From a virus: a stretch of DNA of 54,626 bases. Position 1 is the stretch's first letter; each line of letters opens with the position of its first letter. The stretch lies in IMG/VR virus record IMGVR_UViG_3300027868_000010, positions 1-54,626 of that record; one strand, 5' to 3'. Shown piece after piece: positions 7,728-15,511 of the stretch. A program made the position numbers and the translations under genes. The notes beneath the pieces are model-generated. The model saw nothing but the letters and a program-made list of their open reading frames with translations, had not been told where the DNA came from and did not search any database.

Positions 7728-8138
7728 ATGGCTGACACAAATCGCGTAGTAGCCGAAACCTTCGTGGCGTCCGGTGATCTGTCTACCATGCAGCATCGCT
7801 TCGTCGACCACATCGGTGTCGGCCTCGTATCTCACGCTCTTGCCCTTGGTGGCATGGGTGTGCTGATGAACAAGCCCCAAGCCGCAGAGCACGCCGAGGT
7901 CGCCCTTTCGGGCCGCGTCCGCGTCGATGCGGGTGGAGCAGTCACTGCTGGCGACTGGGTCGTCAGTGCCGCGTCGGGCTTCGGCGAAACCCTTGCGTTT
8001 GGCACCATCAATGCCGGTTCCGCTGGTCAGTACCTACAGACCAAGACCGTCATGGGCCGAGCGATGACCACCGCCGCGTCCGGCTCCGTGTTCACTCTCG
8101 AACTCGCGCCGCACAACGTCACCGTCAACAGTGCATAA
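7728..8138 (+). CDS. Head decoration protein (DUF2190-like)
   Basis: This 136-residue protein has the features of the DUF2190 capsid decoration family: a short N-terminal strand (RVVAETFVASGDL), the motif VALSGRVRVDAGGAVTAGDWV and a GQYLQTKTVMGRAMTTAASGSVFTLEL ending typical of a small beta-barrel. It would bind outside the capsid lattice and stabilise it. It lies immediately before the major capsid gene, its usual place, and a GGAGGAATAA stretch at its end is the ribosome-binding site of the capsid gene. Confidence 0.8.
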   Translation: MADTNRVVAETFVASGDLSTMQHRFVDHIGVGLVSHALALGGMGVLMNKPQAAEHAEVALSGRVRVDAGGAVTAGDWVVSAASGFGETLAFGTINAGSAGQYLQTKTVMGRAMTTAASGSVFTLELAPHNVTVNSA

Positions 8139-8150
8139 GGAGGAATAACA

Positions 8151-9113
8151 ATGCCCGGCACTCCCTCAACAGGCCGCGACCTTCACGTCGATGTGCCCCT
8201 GTCCAACGTAGTCGTCGGACGGCGACCGGAAGGCTTCATTGCCGATCAGCTTCTGCCGATCACCCCGGTCTCCAAGCAGTCCGACATCTATTACAAGTTC
8301 AACCATGGTCACAACCGTCGCCATGAGACCAACCTGTCCGCGCGTGCCCCCGGCACCGAGGCCAAGAAGGTCCACACGACCGTGACCTCCGACACGTTCT
8401 TCTGCCCCAATTACGCCCTCGCGACGGATTGGCCCGTGGAAGACGAAGTGAACCATGACGAAGTTCTGGCCTGGGGCGAAAGCTCTGCCATTCTCGTCAC
8501 GGATCGCTTGATGATGGATTATGAGCAGCGTGTTGCGGCCCTCGCGGTCGACTCCACCAACGTTCACACCGTCACGGCGATCAACACATCTTGGTCGAAC
8601 ACCACCGGCTCACGCCCTCTGGATGATCTCGCGGGTGAAGTCGAAAACTTCCGCCAGTACACGGGCATGCGCCCGAACATCTTGATCGTGCCCGAACAGG
8701 TGATGACGAAGCTGCGTCGAAATGACCAGCTGCGTGACATCCTGTTTGGTGATCGCGGTGGTCTGGTTACCGATACGCAGCTTGCCACCCTCGTTGGCGT
8801 GGATCGCATCCTGGTTCCTGCGGCCCAGATCAACACCTTCGCCGAAACGGAAACCGAGAACGGTTCCTGGTCGCTTGGCGATGCGTGGGGAAATCACATT
8901 TGGCTTGCCAAAGTGAGCTTGCTGGCCGGTAAGTACACCGATACGTGGATGAACGCTTTCCGTTGGACATCGCCCCTGCTTGGCGTGCCGTTCGCGGTTC
9001 AGCGTCACCCCTTCGACGTTAAGAAGAAAATCTTCGAACTCGAAGCCGGGTACTACCAAGATGAGAAGATCGTCTCGTCCGATCTGGCGATCCGCGTTCA
9101 GTCCGTGATATAA
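8151..9113 (+). CDS. Major capsid protein
   Basis: This 320-residue protein is the likely head shell subunit. It has the best ribosome-binding site in the region (AGGAGGAATAACA before ATG), follows protease, scaffold and decoration genes, and is followed by a strong terminator. It has an early basic region (KKVHTTVTSD), a long helix (AWGESSAILVTDRLMMDYEQR), the MRPNILIVPEQVMTKLRR segment common in capsid proteins of this type, and a C-terminal PLLGVPFAVQRHPFD domain. It matches HK97-fold capsid proteins in length and arrangement; I do not see an obvious protease cleavage site. Confidence 0.85.
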   Translation: MPGTPSTGRDLHVDVPLSNVVVGRRPEGFIADQLLPITPVSKQSDIYYKFNHGHNRRHETNLSARAPGTEAKKVHTTVTSDTFFCPNYALATDWPVEDEVNHDEVLAWGESSAILVTDRLMMDYEQRVAALAVDSTNVHTVTAINTSWSNTTGSRPLDDLAGEVENFRQYTGMRPNILIVPEQVMTKLRRNDQLRDILFGDRGGLVTDTQLATLVGVDRILVPAAQINTFAETETENGSWSLGDAWGNHIWLAKVSLLAGKYTDTWMNAFRWTSPLLGVPFAVQRHPFDVKKKIFELEAGYYQDEKIVSSDLAIRVQSVI

Positions 9114-9130
9114 GGCTGACCGGCACGTAA

Positions 9131-9167
9131 AAAAGATGGCGCGCTTCTATTGGGGCGCGCCATTTTT
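9131..9167 (+). terminator. Rho-independent terminator after the capsid gene
   Basis: ATGGCGCGC (9136-9144) pairs perfectly with GCGCGCCAT (9155-9163), with a 10-base loop, followed by a run of five T (9163-9167). It lies 22 bases after the capsid stop and probably ends most transcripts of the head block. Confidence 0.85.
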
Positions 9168-9179
9168 ACATGTTATAAT
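9150..9179 (+). promoter_or_regulatory. Possible promoter for the glycosyltransferase block
   Basis: A perfect -10 TATAAT (9174-9179) with an extended TGn in front (TGTTATAAT) lies right after the terminator; a weak -35, TTGGGG at 9150-9155, is 18 bases away inside the terminator loop. The same TGTTATAAT word occurs in the better promoter at 25724-25732. It would restart transcription for the fusion gene at 9257. Confidence 0.5.
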
Positions 9180-9182
9180 TAA

Positions 9183-9237
9183 GGGTCAGTTGATCGCTGA
9201 CCCCGGTGGCGACGTTTCGTGCCCCGGCGTCGCCACC
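9183..9237 (+). promoter_or_regulatory. Leader with two perfect hairpins
   Basis: Between the -10 box and the next gene lie two adjacent stem-loops: GGGTCAG/CTGACCC (9183-9189 with 9197-9203) and GGTGGCGACG/CGTCGCCACC (9205-9214 with 9228-9237). The ribosome-binding site TTGGAG follows at 9244-9249. The pair could be back-up terminators for the capsid transcript or a structured leader that controls the fusion gene. Neither hairpin has a strong T-run. Confidence 0.5.
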
Positions 9238-9256
9238 ACTATTTTGGAGCACACTC

Positions 9257-12241
9257 ATGGAAATTGTTATCGCCGCTGGCGGAATGCCATTCGGCCCTGA
9301 CACCCTCAAGTACAAGTCGCTTGGTGGGTCGGAAACCGCTGTCATAATGATGGCGAACGAACTCAAAGCGTTGGACCACCTTGTGACCGTCTTCTGCGAA
9401 CTCCCCGCCGAGGGTGAGCCAGATTACATCGACAACGGGGCCGATAGCTCCGAGGGCGTGCGATACGTTCACATAAACAACTACTCCGCGTACATCAGCA
9501 ACACGCAGTGCGACCTTTTGATCGCCTCGCGCGACCCGCGCATCGTCGCGGTCAACGCACAGGCCAGGAAGAAGGTTCTCTGGTGCCACGACATCGCCAC
9601 CCACCGGGGTCTCAAATCCGCGCTGGAACAATGCGCCTGGACAGTGGACGAGATATGGGCGGTGTCGGATTGGTATCGGCATCAGATCAACGAGGTCACC
9701 GACTACCCTTTGAACAGGATCAAGGTGGTTCCGAACGGCATCGTGCCCTGCCAAACCCTCCCCGCACCCCGGTCGGAGACTCAGCTTGTTTACGCGGCGC
9801 GTCCCGAGCGCGGCTTGGAGAACTTGATCCGGCCCGGCGGCATCATGGAGAGGCTTCCGGAATTCAATCTCAAGGTCGCCATGTACGCTCACTTCCCACC
9901 GGAAATGCAATCGTTTTACGAATGGTGTCATCTTCGAATTCAAGAGCTTCCCAATGTCGAGATCGTCGGTTCTCTCCGTCAGCAGGAAATGCGCCAGCTG
10001 CTCGCGGACAGCGCAGCATACATCTACCCGACCCAGTTCGAAGAGACCTCGTGCATCCTCGCGCGGGAATGCATCAGCGTGGAAACCCCGTTCCTGACGA
10101 CGATGGAAGGTGCTCTCGAAGAGACCCTGGGGAACTGCGGAACCTTCTTCGAGAAATGGTGCAATATGACCGAGGCAAAATTTGATGAGGTCGGGGATGA
10201 CGACTGGTGTCAATATTTCGCAGACTTCGTTCGGTATTGCCTGACCGACAAGATCGGGAAGTTCTCAGTCAGCAGCGCCGTCCAGTCGATGCCCCTCCGC
10301 GATGACCTATACTGGGACACCGGAGCCAGGATCGCGGTTGCCAACGCCAAGCCCGATCTGTCGCAGGTCTTCTCGCGGGCATGGTCGCTGGTGCAGGACG
10401 GGGATGTCATCCCTGCCTACGCGCTCCTGACCGAGCAGAGCCATCTTAATCTTCCGTCGAAGGAGTTGGCAAACCAAATTGAAGCTTTCTATCCGTTCAT
10501 TCTTCCCGAGGATGATAATGATTATGAAAATCTGGCTTCGTATTACAAGCGTTTCTACGCGATGAAGGAACCGGAGATTTGTTATGGGATCGATTACGCC
10601 AGGGGAACTCAACGCTTTGAAGCTATCAAGAAAACTATTGCTGAGACGACCAAGCCCGGCGACTTTATTGTCGAGTACGGATGTGGCGAAGGTCACGTCT
10701 CGGGCCCTCTTGCTCACGACTTTCCAGACAGAACCTTCGTCGCCTTCGACCATGTCGGGCAGAACGTGGATATGGTCAATCGATTCAGGGAAGATTTCGG
10801 AACCACGAACCTGACCGCTCACCAGATCGAGACGCCCCTGAACGCACTGAGTATCTTGGAAAACGAATACGCTCCCGAAGCTGACGCCGTGATATGTGTC
10901 GAGGTTCTGGAGCACTGCGTCCGACCGTGGGAGGTCGCTCAAGGTGTGGAAGCCATGTGTAAGCTTGGAGGACAGGTGATCATCACCACACCATACGGTG
11001 CTTGGGAGCCGATGACGTTCGCCGTGGTCAAGGACGAGTTCCAATGGCGCAATCACATCTGGCACCTGGACAAGAATGCGGCGCGCACCATGTTCGGTAA
11101 AAAGCCAGCCATGCAGATGATGTCCCTATCCAATGGGATGGGCGGCGACGGGCGCATGATCGGCAATCTATTCTATACCTATGAGGCTGATCACGAGGAA
11201 ATTCCACCCCTCAATCCGCTAAAAAAGGCGAGGGAAGCCCACTCCAGGCAGACAGTAGGCGCGGCTATCATCTGCATGAACGACGAGGATACCATCCTGC
11301 ACACGCTGCACAGCCTCGATAATCAGGTTCATTTCGTGCAGTTTGCAATGGGGCCGAGCACTGACCGGACACGACAGCTGATTGACCAGTTCTTTCAGGA
11401 CCACCCCCACATGCAATACCGCATCCTGAACGTTCCGAAAATACAGATCGCCACCAAGACGGACGACAAGTGGAACGAGGATGGCTTCGGGTTCGACGAC
11501 GCCCGCAACGCCAGCACGCAGGACTTGGCGGAATGGTTCGACTGGATCATGTGGATCGACACCGATGAATACCTATCCGGAAACATCGGTCGATACCTCC
11601 GTCCGAATAACCTCAGTGGATATATCATACCTCAACATCACTTCACCGTCGCCCCGCGCGGCGCGGCTATCCAGATTGATCGCCCTGCTCGTCTCTTCCG
11701 GACTGGCGCTGGGTACAAGGCTGTCGGTCATATCCATGAGCACTTCGAGGTTCCCAAGGGTGGCCCCGGGGAATGCTTCATGTTGACCGACGTCGACCTG
11801 GGTCACACCGGGTACGTCAATGAGGATATCAGGAAGGATCGCTTCCACCGAAACTTCCCATTCCTGGTGTGGGACCACGAGACGAATGACAGGAAGCTTG
11901 GGAAGTTCCTCTGGTTCCGCGATATCATTCACCGGATGCGTTGGGCGCACGCAGACAATCAAATGGAAGCGGCCCTTAAGCTGGCAAATGAGGGCAATGA
12001 GTATTACAATGAGAATTGGAAGGACATGGCGACGTTCGGTTCTGGCACGTTCCAGGCAATCGAATATCTCTCTGAAATCCGGAAGCTGCTGGGCACAGGC
12101 ATGGAAGTCGAACTGGGGCTGTCTCTCGATGATCGCAACTGCGTTCTCAAGGGTCGCTTCCTAGACACCGACGAACTGATGCGTGTGGTCAAGCAGATAC
12201 TTGACCCTGAATTTGAGCAACGAAGGAGCAAGTATTTCTAA
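9257..12241 (+). CDS. Trifunctional GT4 glycosyltransferase - methyltransferase - GT2 glycosyltransferase
   Basis: This 994-residue protein has three enzyme parts. Residues 1-330 look like a GT4 (GT-B fold) glycosyltransferase: GGSETAVIMMANELK near the start, RIKVVPNGI and the donor-site FEETSCILARECISVETPF. Residues 430-650 look like a SAM-dependent methyltransferase: FIVEYGCGEGHVSGPLA, then AVICVEVLEHC. Residues 660-900 look like a GT2 (GT-A) enzyme: VGAAIICMNDEDTILHTLHS and a metal-binding DTDE in WIMWIDTDEYL. It is set between capsid and connector genes with its own promoter-like leader, so the likely substrate is a virion protein, possibly capsid or fibre, to which it would add a methylated glycan. 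Modifying host surface polysaccharide is the alternative. The substrate is inference; the domain calls are strong. Confidence 0.85.
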   Translation: MEIVIAAGGMPFGPDTLKYKSLGGSETAVIMMANELKALDHLVTVFCELPAEGEPDYIDNGADSSEGVRYVHINNYSAYISNTQCDLLIASRDPRIVAVNAQARKKVLWCHDIATHRGLKSALEQCAWTVDEIWAVSDWYRHQINEVTDYPLNRIKVVPNGIVPCQTLPAPRSETQLVYAARPERGLENLIRPGGIMERLPEFNLKVAMYAHFPPEMQSFYEWCHLRIQELPNVEIVGSLRQQEMRQLLADSAAYIYPTQFEETSCILARECISVETPFLTTMEGALEETLGNCGTFFEKWCNMTEAKFDEVGDDDWCQYFADFVRYCLTDKIGKFSVSSAVQSMPLRDDLYWDTGARIAVANAKPDLSQVFSRAWSLVQDGDVIPAYALLTEQSHLNLPSKELANQIEAFYPFILPEDDNDYENLASYYKRFYAMKEPEICYGIDYARGTQRFEAIKKTIAETTKPGDFIVEYGCGEGHVSGPLAHDFPDRTFVAFDHVGQNVDMVNRFREDFGTTNLTAHQIETPLNALSILENEYAPEADAVICVEVLEHCVRPWEVAQGVEAMCKLGGQVIITTPYGAWEPMTFAVVKDEFQWRNHIWHLDKNAARTMFGKKPAMQMMSLSNGMGGDGRMIGNLFYTYEADHEEIPPLNPLKKAREAHSRQTVGAAIICMNDEDTILHTLHSLDNQVHFVQFAMGPSTDRTRQLIDQFFQDHPHMQYRILNVPKIQIATKTDDKWNEDGFGFDDARNASTQDLAEWFDWIMWIDTDEYLSGNIGRYLRPNNLSGYIIPQHHFTVAPRGAAIQIDRPARLFRTGAGYKAVGHIHEHFEVPKGGPGECFMLTDVDLGHTGYVNEDIRKDRFHRNFPFLVWDHETNDRKLGKFLWFRDIIHRMRWAHADNQMEAALKLANEGNEYYNENWKDMATFGSGTFQAIEYLSEIRKLLGTGMEVELGLSLDDRNCVLKGRFLDTDELMRVVKQILDPEFEQRRSKYF

Positions 12242-12750
12242 TGGCCTATGCAACGATCACCGACGTATTCGCGCGCTACAAACCCATCGGCTCTATGGTC
12301 GGGGCGGGTTCTCTGGATGTCTCCAGTGATGATGTAGCATCGATATTCATCTCTGATGCAGAGAGCTTCATGAACGCATTCCTCGCCGCCCGGTATGAGA
12401 CGCCGGTCGTCGCGGAGCCTATCGTGACGATGATTGCCTCAGACTTTGCTATCGCGAATATGCTGTTCGAAAAGCTTGGACAGCTACCTGACTTCATGCA
12501 GGGTCGGTATGATCGGGGCCTGAAATATCTCGAGGACTTGAGGGACGGGAAGATGCTGTTGAACACGGCGTCGCAGACCCTTCTCTCTTCGGGGGACAAT
12601 GAGGCTTGGTCCTCGACGGGGAGCTATCATACGATCTTCTCCCCGGTCCTCAACGAACTGGATCAGGCGGTTGACCGCGACCACGTCAACGCTGACCGGG
12701 ACGCGCGGGACGGCGACGGACCCCTGGGCACTGATGGGTGTCCGGTGTGA
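12241..12750 (+). CDS. Head-tail connector (DUF1320/Mu gp36-like)
   Basis: This 169-residue protein starts MAYATITDVFARY, a typical opening of DUF1320 adaptor proteins, followed by a helical region (SDAESFMNAFLAARYETPVV) and the segment GRYDRGLKYLEDLRDGKMLL. It would bind under the portal to extend the neck. The start overlaps the previous stop as TAATG. The C-terminus is Asp-rich. The order connector, neck protein, tail terminator and tail tube continues downstream. Confidence 0.78.
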   Translation: MAYATITDVFARYKPIGSMVGAGSLDVSSDDVASIFISDAESFMNAFLAARYETPVVAEPIVTMIASDFAIANMLFEKLGQLPDFMQGRYDRGLKYLEDLRDGKMLLNTASQTLLSSGDNEAWSSTGSYHTIFSPVLNELDQAVDRDHVNADRDARDGDGPLGTDGCPV

Positions 12751-13271
12751 CGACGATCCGCGTAACAGGACTGGTCGAGACGCGCGAGGGTTTGGTCAAG
12801 ATACGCAGGGAACTGCGAAAGACCAAGTCCCTATTCAATATGTTCGGTCGCGGCATCAGAGACGACGCCCGCAATCGGATCACGACACAAGACAACGGGA
12901 CATATCCGAAGCTTGGGAAATGGGCCAGGGCCAGGACAGGACGACGGAAGGCCCTGATCACGGAGAGGAAGAATATCTCGTTCAAGCTGGTCGGGAACAA
13001 CCTCGTAATCGGACACACGGCGACGGGCTGGAACATTCAGGACCATGAGAAAGGGTTCACGACGCCGGGCTTCGTCGGCAAGCCGGTCACGATACCATTG
13101 AGAAACCCGAACGCCCTGGAAGGGGTGACCGGAAACAGCATATCGATCCGCCGGGCCAAGGCGAGTAATGTCCCTGCCCGACGAGTGTTTGCTACAGAGC
13201 GAGAAGCTGTGAAGATTATGCAACCTATAGCTGATGCGTGGCTCAAGAAGATAATTGCGAGGACAAGGTGA
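12747..13271 (+). CDS. Neck/tail completion protein (Mu gpG-like)
   Basis: This protein of about 174 residues begins at GTG 12747, overlapping the previous stop as GTGA; GTG at 12738 is the alternative. It is basic, with VETREGLVKIRRELRKTKSLFNMFGRGIRDDARNRI at its start, a pattern of phage virion morphogenesis proteins of the Mu gpG/HK97 gp10 type, and PARRVFATEREAVKIMQPIADAWLKKI at the end. Such proteins help join head and tail. The match is by general pattern and place. Confidence 0.65.
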   Translation: MTTIRVTGLVETREGLVKIRRELRKTKSLFNMFGRGIRDDARNRITTQDNGTYPKLGKWARARTGRRKALITERKNISFKLVGNNLVIGHTATGWNIQDHEKGFTTPGFVGKPVTIPLRNPNALEGVTGNSISIRRAKASNVPARRVFATEREAVKIMQPIADAWLKKIIARTR

Positions 13272-13702
13272 TAGATTACAATGGGATAGGCGAGAGCCTT
13301 CGGACCTTGATCGAGACCAATGTGACGGCTCTCGAGTTGGTTCGCTATGAGGGCGACGAGCGCGATGTCGGCATCCACAATATGCCCTATTGCGACGTGG
13401 TCTTGCAGCGTTCTGACCCCGAACTTCGTGCGGGAAATGAGTATGTTGTGAGCGCAACCTACGTCTGCACGCTTATTGCCTTCGACTTTACTTCCCATAA
13501 TGAAGCCGCTACACTGCGGAATAGCTTGGTTAAGCTGGCTCAAGACGCTATCAGGGCGAACCCCGGATTTGACACAGACCTTGAGACTTCTCAACTAGGC
13601 CCGGCAGAATTTGCAAATGCCAGGGATGACGAAAGCAAGTCGTTCGTGGCGATGGCTGAATTCGAGGTTGATGTCCTCGTGTTCGTCCCGGCTATAACCT
13701 AG
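13268..13702 (+). CDS. Putative tail terminator protein
   Basis: This 144-residue protein starts at GTG 13268 (GTGA overlap with the previous stop, GAGG upstream). It has an alpha-beta pattern: IGESLRTLIETNVTALELVRYEGD, then MPYCDVVLQRSD and YVCTLIAFDF. A protein of this size and place, just before the tail tube gene, usually caps the tail tube at the head end. No motif proves it. Confidence 0.55.
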   Translation: MIDYNGIGESLRTLIETNVTALELVRYEGDERDVGIHNMPYCDVVLQRSDPELRAGNEYVVSATYVCTLIAFDFTSHNEAATLRNSLVKLAQDAIRANPGFDTDLETSQLGPAEFANARDDESKSFVAMAEFEVDVLVFVPAIT

Positions 13703-13711
13703 GAGAATAAA

Positions 13712-14794
13712 ATGGCATCCGGAACAGGTGGACAGATTGGCTTCGCGAAGGTCACGTCTATTGGGAATAACATCAATAGTGTTAATCTCTGGACGAACTT
13801 CGTTTCAGAAAGCATGGAACATACTCTCGAAGAACTCGAAGAGGGTTCGATTACGGGTCGCCGCGACGCGCCCCCGTCCCACAAGGGCATCGACTTCGGC
13901 GGTGGAGACATCGTCATGGAGCCGAACCCCAATGCGATGGGCGTTCTGTTGCATGCAGCCATCGGCGCGGACGTCTCTTCCATGATCACGAACGCTGGCT
14001 CGACCGGCGCGAACTCAGGTTCGGAAGCTGGCAAGCCTCAGTTCTATCACAATTTCATTCCTCGTCAGGCCGCGCATTCTCCGACCGCGTTCTTGGAGCC
14101 GATTGCTGCGATGGTCTATCGCGACGTTGGTTCTGCGTTCCAGTTCAACGGCAGCATCGTCACGGGTCTGGAACTCAACTTCCAAGCCGGTGCCCTCCTG
14201 GCAATGACGGCGACATTGATGTCGAAGAACGTCACGCGCATCGAGCGCATCGCCGCGATCAACTCCCTGGTCTCTTCCGGCGGCAAGCCGTGGGTCTGGG
14301 ACATGACTTCGATTGAGGTCTCCACCGATACCACGTCCGCGAACCTCGCGGCCAACGCCAACTTCGAGCAGCTGACCCTGTCCATCGAAGTTCCTCACGA
14401 GGGGGTCGTCCTGCTTGACGGCACGAAAAAGTACGCTGAATTCCAGCCGAATGATTTCCGCCGGATGAATATCAGCGGGACGCTCTCGTTCGCTTCGCAC
14501 GCCGAATACGATGCGTTCATCGCATACGAGTCCCGGCGCATGCGGATCACGACCATGAATGTCAACAGCGGCATGAGCATCGGCAATATTGCTTCGCTGG
14601 ACACTTCGATATTCCTGGGCTATTACGGTCTCCGGGTTCACATTCCGAGCATGAAGTTCCTTTCCTTCTCCGCTCCGATGGGTGGCCCCAACCGTATCGT
14701 GTCGACCTTTACCGCGAAGGCCGAGTACGACTCCACGATTGGTGAAATGTTCCGCATCCAGCTGAACAACGTCACGAGCGGCTACGAGAACTAA
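13712..14794 (+). CDS. Major tail tube protein
   Basis: This 360-residue protein has a strong start (TAGGAGAATAAA before ATG) and is followed by a perfect hairpin and the tail assembly chaperones, the usual place for the tail tube subunit. It is beta-rich: FVSESMEHTLEELEEGSITGRR near the start, SIVTGLELNFQAGALLAMTATLM in the middle and IVSTFTAKAEYDSTIGEMFRIQL at the end. It would polymerise into hexameric rings around the tape measure. The assignment rests on context plus this pattern. Confidence 0.75.
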   Translation: MASGTGGQIGFAKVTSIGNNINSVNLWTNFVSESMEHTLEELEEGSITGRRDAPPSHKGIDFGGGDIVMEPNPNAMGVLLHAAIGADVSSMITNAGSTGANSGSEAGKPQFYHNFIPRQAAHSPTAFLEPIAAMVYRDVGSAFQFNGSIVTGLELNFQAGALLAMTATLMSKNVTRIERIAAINSLVSSGGKPWVWDMTSIEVSTDTTSANLAANANFEQLTLSIEVPHEGVVLLDGTKKYAEFQPNDFRRMNISGTLSFASHAEYDAFIAYESRRMRITTMNVNSGMSIGNIASLDTSIFLGYYGLRVHIPSMKFLSFSAPMGGPNRIVSTFTAKAEYDSTIGEMFRIQLNNVTSGYEN

Positions 14795-14805
14795 GTTTAT
14801 CAAAC

Positions 14806-14840
14806 GGAGGAAAGGTACACTCACACTGCACCTTTCCTCC
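14806..14840 (+). terminator. Perfect hairpin after the tail tube gene
   Basis: GGAGGAAAGGT (14806-14816) pairs with ACCTTTCCTCC (14830-14840), a perfect 11-base stem with a 13-base loop, but only AAAACTT follows instead of a T-run. It may be a weak terminator or a 3' stabiliser that keeps tail tube mRNA more abundant than the downstream chaperone mRNA. Note the 5' arm itself is a ribosome-binding-like GGAGG. Confidence 0.5.
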
Positions 14841-14866
14841 AAAACTTAAACCAAGAGGGCACTCTT

Positions 14867-15286
14867 ATGAGAATTCCGTTTTCCAAACAGACCACGTATG
14901 TCCCCGAGTGGAGGGGCAACGACAAGCTCGCACCGGCAGATCAGATCACTGCCACCATCAGACCGATGAACGTCGCCGATCTGATCTTCCTGATCGACGC
15001 GTTCAACGAGGCCGGCGTAGCCGGTGAGACCGAGGTCTCCGATATGTCCACGGACCAGTTGAAGCCCATCGTCAAAACGACGGGACACCTGTTGCCCACG
15101 TATGTCGATGTTCAAAATCTTTTCGACGGCGAGGGGAATATCCTTGAGGTTGACAGCGTTGTCGGCTTCCCGTTCTTCCTGAACCTCGCCGCGGAACTTC
15201 TGATGAAGCTGTCCGAGTTCTCTTCGCCATCGGATGACGACATGGGAAACTCGAGCGCGCCGCCCGATGGGGAAGCAACCCCCTGA
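14867..15286 (+). CDS. Tail assembly chaperone (lambda gpG analogue)
   Basis: This 139-residue protein lies between the tail tube and tape measure genes, the fixed place of the tail chaperones. It begins MRIPFSKQTTYVPEWRGNDK and has a helical middle (NVADLIFLIDAFNEAG). Its C-terminus is acidic and low complexity. Near its end a GGGAAAC heptamer in the correct phase lets some ribosomes move to the -1 frame and make a longer product. It would bind the tape measure during tail assembly. Confidence 0.75.
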   Translation: MRIPFSKQTTYVPEWRGNDKLAPADQITATIRPMNVADLIFLIDAFNEAGVAGETEVSDMSTDQLKPIVKTTGHLLPTYVDVQNLFDGEGNILEVDSVVGFPFFLNLAAELLMKLSEFSSPSDDDMGNSSAPPDGEATP

Positions 15287-15510
15287 CATCGTCTCGTATC
15301 GCTGAGATACGGACAAGTCAACGGTCGGCGCAGTTCTATTTAGGCTGGTTTTTCAAGTGCTATAGGTCGTCCGAGCAGGGGTGGTTCGCCTATCAAACCC
15401 CTGACGGACAGGCTATAATGTATCAGGATGCGTTCTTCTGGTCCTGCCTCGACATCCTGGGGCGGACTATGAACAGGATGCTTATTGAGGAACAGAATAG
15501 GCCGCGATAA
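14867..15510 (+). CDS. Tail assembly chaperone frameshift product (gpGT analogue)
   Basis: Ribosomes that slip -1 at GGGAAAC (15244-15250; zero frame ATG GGA AAC) continue in a frame that is open from 15238 to the TAA at 15508-15510, ending two bases before the tape measure ATG. The extra 86 residues have no start codon of their own close to the upstream gene and are protein-like (SAQFYLGWFFKCYRSSEQGW, YQDAFFWSCLDILGRTM). The joined protein is 214 residues. This copies the lambda G/GT arrangement, in which a fixed ratio of the two forms is needed for tail assembly. Confidence 0.8.
15244..15250 (+). promoter_or_regulatory. Programmed -1 ribosomal frameshift site
   Basis: The heptamer GGGAAAC fits X XXY YYZ, and the zero frame reads it as G GGA AAC, exactly the phase needed for tandem slippage. 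The -1 frame is open across it and the zero frame stops 36 bases later. Lambda uses the near-identical GGGAAAG at the same place between its tail genes. Confidence 0.8.
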
Positions 15511-15511
15511 C

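Noticed and set aside
9239-10213. 324-residue minus-strand frame
   Set aside because: It lies opposite the glycosyltransferase domain, has no ribosome-binding site and no recognisable domain; it follows from codon bias of the + strand gene.
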